This document shows, one piece after another, positions 41,842-47,503 of a stretch of DNA of 47,503 bases (positions within the stretch are counted from its first letter, which is position 1; each line of letters begins with the position of its first letter). The translations under genes were made by a program, and so were the position numbers. The notes beneath the pieces were generated by a model. It searched no databases. It was not told the DNA's origin and saw only the letters and a list, made by a program, of their open reading frames with translations. This DNA comes from Actinomycetota bacterium. GTDB taxonomy: Bacteria; Actinomycetota; Actinomycetes; S36-B12; UBA5976. The DNA lies in NCBI GenBank assembly GCA_947452755.1, contig CANGDT010000010.1, positions 1 to 47,503 of the forward strand, in the 5' to 3' direction.

Positions 41842-42957
41842 ATGCGAATTACTTCACTTGTACTTAACGACTTTCGCAATCACGCACACCTGCAACTCGA
41901 ATTTTCCCCAGGAACCACCACAATCATTGGGCGAAACGGTCTAGGTAAAACAAACATTGTTGAAGCCGTGAACTACCTAGCTGTTCTTGGTAGCCACCGT
42001 GTTTCGCAGGACATCCCAATGATCAGGTCCGGCGTGCAACGCGCACAAATCGCTGCACAGATTTCGAAACATGATCGTTCGGCAACAATTGACATCACCA
42101 TTAACTCAGTGGGAACGAATCAAGTCATTCTTAATGGCAGTTCACTTACTCGCCCTAGAGATTTATTAGGTCTTGTGCACACAATTGTTTTTGCACCAGA
42201 AGATCTTGAGCTTGTTAAGGGCGACCCAAGTGCAAGACGAAAATACATTGATGACTTTAGTGTTCAACTCACTCCACGGTATGCCGGAGTTAAGCAGGAA
42301 TTTGAACGCGTTCTTAAGCAGCGAAATAGTTTGTTGAAATCAAACGGGCGCCGGGGTTTATCTGATGCTGCAAAAACCACATTAGAAACTTGGAACGAAC
42401 TTTATGTATCCGCTGCAGCAGATGTTGTTGAACAGCGACTAGCTTCACTGCAACTTCTCAGCGACTTAGTTTCTGAACACGGCCAAATGCTCAGTGGAAA
42501 TACCGAGCCATTGATTGTGGAGTACTCATCAACGTGGTTACTTGATACCAGTAAATCGCGAGAAGAAATTATTAATGATTTAAGAAACGAACTTGCGCTG
42601 CGACTGAATGATGAAGTTGAACGTGCGATGACGCTCGTTGGTCCTCACCGCGACGATCTCAAGGTGTCGTTAAGTGACATGCCGGCAAAAGGTTATGCAT
42701 CACATGGGCAGTCGTGGTCTATTGCACTTGCGATGAGGCTGGCAACATTTGATGTGTTGCGTCAGCACGACGATGATCCAATTCTTATTCTTGATGACGT
42801 GTTTGCTGAACTGGATGAAAAACGACGTGCACGTCTGGCCGGTGCTGTCACCGGGGTAGAACAAACTTTGATTACTGCCGCGGTGCAAGACGATGTACCC
42901 GCCGACCTAGACGCTGCCGTTTTGTTGTTAGAGAATGTTTCACATGGCGCTCAATAG
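41842..42957 (+). CDS. recF: RecF recombination/repair ATPase
   Basis: 371 residues. Walker A GRNGLGKTNIVEAVNYLA near the N terminus, KGDPSARRKYIDDF, the SMC-like signature SHGQSWSIALAMRLATF and Walker B LILDDVFAELDEKRR. It helps load RecA at gapped DNA. 26 bp after dnaN; overlaps the next gene by 23 bp. Confidence 0.97.
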   Translation: MRITSLVLNDFRNHAHLQLEFSPGTTTIIGRNGLGKTNIVEAVNYLAVLGSHRVSQDIPMIRSGVQRAQIAAQISKHDRSATIDITINSVGTNQVILNGSSLTRPRDLLGLVHTIVFAPEDLELVKGDPSARRKYIDDFSVQLTPRYAGVKQEFERVLKQRNSLLKSNGRRGLSDAAKTTLETWNELYVSAAADVVEQRLASLQLLSDLVSEHGQMLSGNTEPLIVEYSSTWLLDTSKSREEIINDLRNELALRLNDEVERAMTLVGPHRDDLKVSLSDMPAKGYASHGQSWSIALAMRLATFDVLRQHDDDPILILDDVFAELDEKRRARLAGAVTGVEQTLITAAVQDDVPADLDAAVLLLENVSHGAQ

Positions 42958-43456
42958 GGAACAGCAAGAATTTCTTGCCTCACTTCTTGCCCGCGCCCGC
43001 ACTCGCGTTGCAGCGGCCCCATCAGTGCGTCGCCGAAGTGTGAACTATTTCGATGAAGCCCGAAGCGGTGCTGGACCTGATGAACGCGACCCAGCGACTC
43101 TGGCGGGACTGATCAATCGATTTGTTATCAACAAAGGTTGGGACCTGAGCATCGCGGCGGGCCGACTGCGTTCAAGCTGGCCCACTTTGGTTGGCACGGA
43201 GATAGCCGACCATGTCGGAATTGAGAGTTTTGAACTCGACCCCAGCGGAAATTCTGGGGTTTTGGTCCTACGCGCGGATTCAACAGCCTGGGCAACCCAA
43301 ATTCGGCTATTACTACCCACAATTTCCGAACGCCTAGATCAGGAAATGGGCGTGGGACGGGTCAGCGAAATCAAGGTTCTTGGGCCTACCGCCCCAAGCT
43401 GGAAACATGGCTCGCGCAGCGTCCCAGGACGGGGTCCACGAGACACGTACGGGTAG
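42935..43456 (+). CDS. dciA: DUF721/DciA-like protein (helicase-loading factor candidate)
   Basis: 173 residues; start M1 (42935) or M4 (42944). The DUF721 domain covers about 60-145: LINRFVINKGWDLSIAAGRLRSSWPTLVGTEIADHVG, NSGVLVLRADSTAWATQIRLLLPTI and RVSEIKVLGPT. The flanks are basic and disordered (RTRVAAAPSVRRRS, SWKHGSRSVPGRGPRD). DciA proteins load or operate DnaB in bacteria lacking DnaC/DnaI. Conserved between recF and gyrB in actinobacteria (Rv0004). Confidence 0.9.
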   Translation: MFHMALNREQQEFLASLLARARTRVAAAPSVRRRSVNYFDEARSGAGPDERDPATLAGLINRFVINKGWDLSIAAGRLRSSWPTLVGTEIADHVGIESFELDPSGNSGVLVLRADSTAWATQIRLLLPTISERLDQEMGVGRVSEIKVLGPTAPSWKHGSRSVPGRGPRDTYG

Positions 43457-43577
43457 CACCCGACCCCCTATAAGTCGCATCAACAGGGTAGGATTGGAAG
43501 CAATCCAACAGTGCAAAAAACACCGATATTTCTGTGTATTTCGCTGATATTTACACCCTCACAGGGGAGGCCAATAA
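43457..43577. promoter_or_regulatory. gyrB leader/promoter region
   Basis: 121 bp without genes. A GGATTG-GAAG-CAATCC hairpin at 43491-43506 and an AT-rich run (GATATTTCTGTGTATTTCGC) lie before the AGGGGAGG site. This is the likely site of gyrB-gyrA transcription start; no clear -35/-10 pair. Confidence 0.4.
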
Positions 43578-45545
43578 GTGTCGTATGACGCCAGTGCGAT
43601 CCAAGTCCTAGAGGGCCTAGACGCGGTTCGTAAACGACCCGGAATGTACATCGGATCTACCGGTGAACGAGGCCTGCACCACTTGGTTTACGAAGTTGTA
43701 GATAACTCAGTTGATGAGGCTCTTGCGGGCTACTGCACCGAGATTGATGTGACGATTCTTGCTGATGGCGGCGTACGTGTTATCGATAACGGTCGCGGTA
43801 TTCCCGTGGACATTGTGCCGTCCGAAGGTAAGCCTGCTGTTGAAGTTGTTCTTACCGTCTTGCACGCGGGTGGAAAGTTTGGCGGCGGCGGCTACTCGGT
43901 TTCCGGTGGTTTGCATGGTGTGGGTGTCTCTGTCGTTAACGCGCTGTCAACAAATGTCGACGTTGAAGTTCGCCGCGATGGTGCGCTGTACAACCAGTCA
44001 TACAAATATGGTGTTCCAGTAGCACCACTTGCTAAATCAGGTAAGTCAGATGCAACAGGAACATCCGTAACGTTTTGGGCAGACGGCGAAATTTTCGAAA
44101 CTACAACTTACGATTTCGAAACACTTTCACGCCGCTTCCAGGAAATGGCGTTTCTGAATCGTGGTCTCACGCTTAACCTGACCGATGAACGTGCTGTTGT
44201 TATTCCAACGGACGACGAAGGTAATCCCACCGACGAAGCTCCAGCGCGACGATCAGTCTCGTACAAGTACGACGGTGGCATTGCGGATTTTGTTCGTCAC
44301 ATCAATTCACGAAAGTCACCCATCCACGGTGACGTCATCGAATTTTTTGCCGAAGACGAAGCACGTGGACTAAGTCTTGAAGTTGCGATGCAATGGAACG
44401 ACACATACTCAGAATCAGTTTTCACTTTCGCTAACACCATCAACACTATTGAAGGTGGAACGCACGAAGAAGGTTTCCGTGCTGCGTTGACGACCTTGGT
44501 CAACAAGTTTGCTCGCGACTGGAACATCCTGAAAGAAAAAGACACGAATCTTTCCGGTGAAGATGTGCGCGAAGGTCTCACGGCAATTGTTTCTGTGAAA
44601 CTTCGTGAGCCGCAATTTGAAGGTCAAACAAAAACAAAGCTTGGAAACACCGAAGCAAAAACTTTCGTTCAAAAAGTTGTCAATGAACAACTAGCGGAAT
44701 GGCTTGAAAAGAATCCTGCTCAAGGCAAAGACATTGCGCGTAAGTCAGTAAACGCAGCATCTGCTCGTATGGCTGCACGCAAGGCCCGTGACCTAGCCCG
44801 AAATCGCAAGGGATTGCTGGGTAGCAGTGGTTTACCCGGCAAGCTCAAGGACTGTTCAAGTAGCGAACCTGAAGAGTGCGAAGTATTTATTGTGGAAGGT
44901 GACTCGGCTGGTGGTTCAGCTGGCCAAGGCCGCGATCCTCGCATTCAAGCAATCTTGCCTATCCGTGGAAAAATTCTTAACGTAGAAAAAACTCGTCTGG
45001 ACAAAGTGCTAGCTAACACCGAAGTACAGTCTTTGATTTCTGCGTTTGGTACTGGCATCCAGGATGAATACGACATCAACAAGCTTCGGTATCACAAAGT
45101 TGTGTTGATGGCCGATGCTGACGTTGATGGTCAGCACATTCGAACACTGCTTTTAACATTCCTGTTCCGCTACATGCGACCACTTGTCGATGGTGGGTTT
45201 GTGTATCTTGCGCAACCACCGTTGTACAAAATCAAATGGTCCCGCGAGGCACCCGACTACGCATACAGCGATCGCCAGCGTGACGAAATTGTTGAGGCCG
45301 GACTAGCCGCAGGCAAGAAGCTTCGCCAAGAAGACATCCAACGCTACAAGGGCCTTGGTGAAATGAATGCCGAAGAGTTGTGGGAGACCACGATGGATCC
45401 GGCACGCCGAGTTTTGTTGCAGGTGTCCGTTGAAGATGCACTGCTCGCGGACGAAATGTTTACAACACTCATGGGCGAAGACGTAGAGAGTCGCCGTAAC
45501 TTTATTCAGCGCAACGCGCACGACGTACGTTTCTTGGACATCTAA
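43578..45545 (+). CDS. gyrB: DNA gyrase subunit B
   Basis: 655 residues from a GTG start ([48 protein letters not shown]). ATPase motifs: [73 protein letters not shown] and [11 protein letters not shown]. Length is in the normal range for gram-positive GyrB. Its stop overlaps the gyrA ATG by one base (TAATG). Confidence 0.98.
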   Translation: MSYDASAIQVLEGLDAVRKRPGMYIGSTGERGLHHLVYEVVDNSVDEALAGYCTEIDVTILADGGVRVIDNGRGIPVDIVPSEGKPAVEVVLTVLHAGGKFGGGGYSVSGGLHGVGVSVVNALSTNVDVEVRRDGALYNQSYKYGVPVAPLAKSGKSDATGTSVTFWADGEIFETTTYDFETLSRRFQEMAFLNRGLTLNLTDERAVVIPTDDEGNPTDEAPARRSVSYKYDGGIADFVRHINSRKSPIHGDVIEFFAEDEARGLSLEVAMQWNDTYSESVFTFANTINTIEGGTHEEGFRAALTTLVNKFARDWNILKEKDTNLSGEDVREGLTAIVSVKLREPQFEGQTKTKLGNTEAKTFVQKVVNEQLAEWLEKNPAQGKDIARKSVNAASARMAARKARDLARNRKGLLGSSGLPGKLKDCSSSEPEECEVFIVEGDSAGGSAGQGRDPRIQAILPIRGKILNVEKTRLDKVLANTEVQSLISAFGTGIQDEYDINKLRYHKVVLMADADVDGQHIRTLLLTFLFRYMRPLVDGGFVYLAQPPLYKIKWSREAPDYAYSDRQRDEIVEAGLAAGKKLRQEDIQRYKGLGEMNAEELWETTMDPARRVLLQVSVEDALLADEMFTTLMGEDVESRRNFIQRNAHDVRFLDI

Positions 45546-47503
45546 TGACTGACATGCAAAACGACCATATTGAAGTTGTCGATCTCAATGTAGAGATGCA
45601 ACGCTCGTACCTCGATTACGCAATGAGCGTCATCGTGTCGCGAGCATTGCCAGATGTGCGAGATGGACTCAAGCCAGTGCATCGCCGCGTACTTTACGCA
45701 ATGTACGACGGTGGATATCGTCCAGATCGCGCGTTCAACAAGAGTGCCCGCGTTGTCGGTGAAGTGATGGGTCAGTATCACCCGCATGGTGACAGTGCAA
45801 TCTATGACACTTTGGTGCGTTTGACCCAGCGTTGGTCCTTGCGTTATCCGTTGGCTCAAGGCCAAGGAAACTTTGGTTCGCCAGGTAACGACTCACCGGC
45901 TGCCGCTCGATACACCGAAGTGCGCATGTCACCCCTGTCGATGGAAATGGTTCGAGACATTGACCAGGACACTGTCGACTTCGTCCCTAACTATGACGGC
46001 AAGAATTTAGAACCCACAGTTCTGCCAAGTCGTTTCCCTAACTTGTTGGTTAACGGTTCGTCGGGCATCGCCGTTGGTATGGCAACGAACATCCCGCCAC
46101 ACAACCTCACTGAGGTTGCTGCAGGTGTGCAGTGGGCGCTCGCAAATCCCGACGCAGCACGCGATGAACTTCTTGAAGCGTTAATGGAACGAATTTCGGG
46201 ACCTGACTTCCCAACAGGAGCGCTCATTGTTGGGCGACGAGGAATTCAGGATGCCTACCGCACCGGTCGAGGCTCAATCACGATGCGTGCGGTCACGGAA
46301 ATCACAGAAGATAAGCGCGGCCGCACAGTAATTGTGATTACTGAACTTCCTTACCAAGTTAACCCAGACAATTTGGTTGCACGTATCGCGGAGTTGCATG
46401 ACCAGGGCAAGATCACGGGCATCGCAGACATTGTTGATGAGAGTTCCTCACGCACAGGTATGCGCCTTGTCATTGTGTTGAAGCGTGACGCCGTTGCCAA
46501 GGTCGTCTTGAATAACTTGTTCAAGTACACCCAGATGCAAGACAACTTCGGTGCGAACATGCTCGCACTTGTTGATGGTGTTCCGCGCACTCTTACTTTG
46601 GATGCGTTTGTCACCAATTGGATCGCACATCAAATTGAAGTAATCCAACGTCGTACTGCGTACCGCCTGCGTATCGCCGAAGAGCGCGTACACATTTTGA
46701 TCGGTCTACTTAAAGCAATTGATCGCATCGATGACGTTATTGCATTGATTCGAGCTTCGGAATCTGCCTCAGTTGCACAGTCTGGCTTGATGACATTACT
46801 CGACATTGATGAAATTCAAGCGCAGGCAATTCTTGATATGCAGCTTCGTAAGCTCGCTGCACTCGAGCGTAATGAGTTGCAGTCCCAGCACGATAAATTG
46901 ATGGCTGAAATTGCTGACTACAAAGATATTTTGGCGAACCCAACACGCCAACGTCAGATTGTTAGTGACGAGCTAACTGAAGTCGTGAATAAATTTGGTG
47001 ATGAGCGTGTCAGCACAATCATCGCCGACGAACACGATGTGAACAACGAAGATTTGATTGCAGAAGAAGCAATCGTCGTCACACTGACTGCTGATGGTTA
47101 CGCCAAGCGCACCAAGGCTGCGCTATACCGCGCTCAACATCGCGGCGGCCGTGGCGTTAAGGGCGCAGCATTGAAGCAAGATGACGTAGTAGCGCACTTC
47201 TTCGTCACCACTACGCATCATTGGATTCTGTTCTTCACCAGCAAGGGACGAGTATTCCGCGTCAAGGGTTACGAACTACCTGATGCCGGCCGAGATGCAC
47301 GTGGACAACACGTCGCAAACTTGCTGCAACTGGGTCCCGACGAATCGGTAACCCAGGTGCTTGACCTGCGCGACTACGAGCAATCGCCTTACCTGGTTCT
47401 AGCTACAAAGAATGGCGTGGTGAAGAAGACTCGCTTAACTGAATATGATTCACCGCGAAGCACCGGACTCATTGCAATCAATTTACGTGACGACGATTCA
47501 CTA
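45545..47503 (+). CDS. gyrA: DNA gyrase subunit A (3' end beyond window)
   Basis: Absent from the ORF track because it runs off the window. Translated from the ATG at 45545: [48 protein letters not shown], 653 codons visible. The active-site Tyr is Y123 ([10 protein letters not shown]). The quinolone-determining region has S84 and D88 (HGDSAIYD), the common susceptible pattern. The breakage-reunion core and several C-terminal beta-pinwheel blades (RGGRGVKGA GyrA-box, [15 protein letters not shown]) are present. It cuts and passes DNA to introduce negative supercoils with GyrB. Confidence 0.98.
   Translation, partial: MTDMQNDHIEVVDLNVEMQRSYLDYAMSVIVSRALPDVRDGLKPVHRRVLYAMYDGGYRPDRAFNKSARVVGEVMGQYHPHGDSAIYDTLVRLTQRWSLRYPLAQGQGNFGSPGNDSPAAARYTEVRMSPLSMEMVRDIDQDTVDFVPNYDGKNLEPTVLPSRFPNLLVNGSSGIAVGMATNIPPHNLTEVAAGVQWALANPDAARDELLEALMERISGPDFPTGALIVGRRGIQDAYRTGRGSITMRAVTEITEDKRGRTVIVITELPYQVNPDNLVARIAELHDQGKITGIADIVDESSSRTGMRLVIVLKRDAVAKVVLNNLFKYTQMQDNFGANMLALVDGVPRTLTLDAFVTNWIAHQIEVIQRRTAYRLRIAEERVHILIGLLKAIDRIDDVIALIRASESASVAQSGLMTLLDIDEIQAQAILDMQLRKLAALERNELQSQHDKLMAEIADYKDILANPTRQRQIVSDELTEVVNKFGDERVSTIIADEHDVNNEDLIAEEAIVVTLTADGYAKRTKAALYRAQHRGGRGVKGAALKQDDVVAHFFVTTTHHWILFFTSKGRVFRVKGYELPDAGRDARGQHVANLLQLGPDESVTQVLDLRDYEQSPYLVLATKNGVVKKTRLTEYDSPRSTGLIAINLRDDDSL

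Overview
This is the replication-origin neighbourhood of an actinobacterial chromosome. Two things support that: the content and order of the genes (parB-parA-rsmG-jag-yidC-yidD-rnpA-rpmH | dnaA-dnaN-recF-DUF721-gyrB-gyrA) and the actinobacterial hallmark genes (pknB/pstP/fhaA/fhaB/crgA/cwlM, ino1, DUF5318, DUF881). By eye the base composition is moderate (roughly half G+C), low for an actinobacterium, and spacing is very tight (1-4 bp overlaps, convergent genes that touch). That suggests a small streamlined, perhaps freshwater or other aquatic, lineage. This lineage placement is inference only.

Layout. (1) 1-3003: a phospho-sugar mutase cut by the window edge, a GH16 glucanase-like protein, an isochorismatase-like hydrolase and a DUF6629-like membrane protein; then a tRNA-Leu(CAG). 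(2) 3204-10270: the cell-wall/division signalling operon fhaA-fhaB-pstP-rodA-pbpA-pknB, with one PASTA kinase (no pknA), closed by a 19-bp perfect hairpin. (3) 10284-13480: trpG, a 48-bp tandem repeat ending in a long perfect palindrome, then DUF881, crgA, a zinc-ribbon rhomboid protease and a cyclophilin on the minus strand. (4) 13541-15244: the rpsF-ssb-rpsR-rplI operon with a promoter, a structured leader and a perfect DnaA box upstream. (5) 15290-24268: nfo, a FemAB ligase with an alanine-racemase-like partner, ponA, DUF5318, padR, ino1 and an MFS transporter. (6) 24269-33286: pcnA, DUF6049, murJ, a separate pseudokinase, trxB, trxA and a catalytically degenerate cwlM. (7) 33350-38368: segregation (parAB with three parS sites), rsmG, jag, yidC, yidD, rnpA, rpmH. 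(8) 38369-47503: dnaA, oriC, dnaN, recF, DUF721/DciA, gyrB and gyrA (cut by the window end).

How it works together. Several proteins encoded here match the mycobacterial PknB circuit: PknB (kinase), PstP (phosphatase), FhaA/FhaB (phosphothreonine readers), CwlM (MurA regulator), MurJ plus a pseudokinase (lipid II flippase and FhaA docking partner), RodA/PbpA/PonA (synthases) and CrgA (septum). The second theme is initiation and segregation: oriC with many DnaA boxes, parS sites built into the 5' ends of genes, and perfect DnaA boxes upstream of DUF881 and of the rpsF-ssb operon.

I found no phage, IS element, CRISPR array or obvious defence system. The most unusual material is small-scale: the 48-bp repeat with palindrome, iteron-like repeats before dnaN, a dyad before dnaA, nested dyads before padR, a perfect CRP-type site between two convergent genes, and lost catalytic residues in CwlM, the racemase homologue and the pseudokinase.
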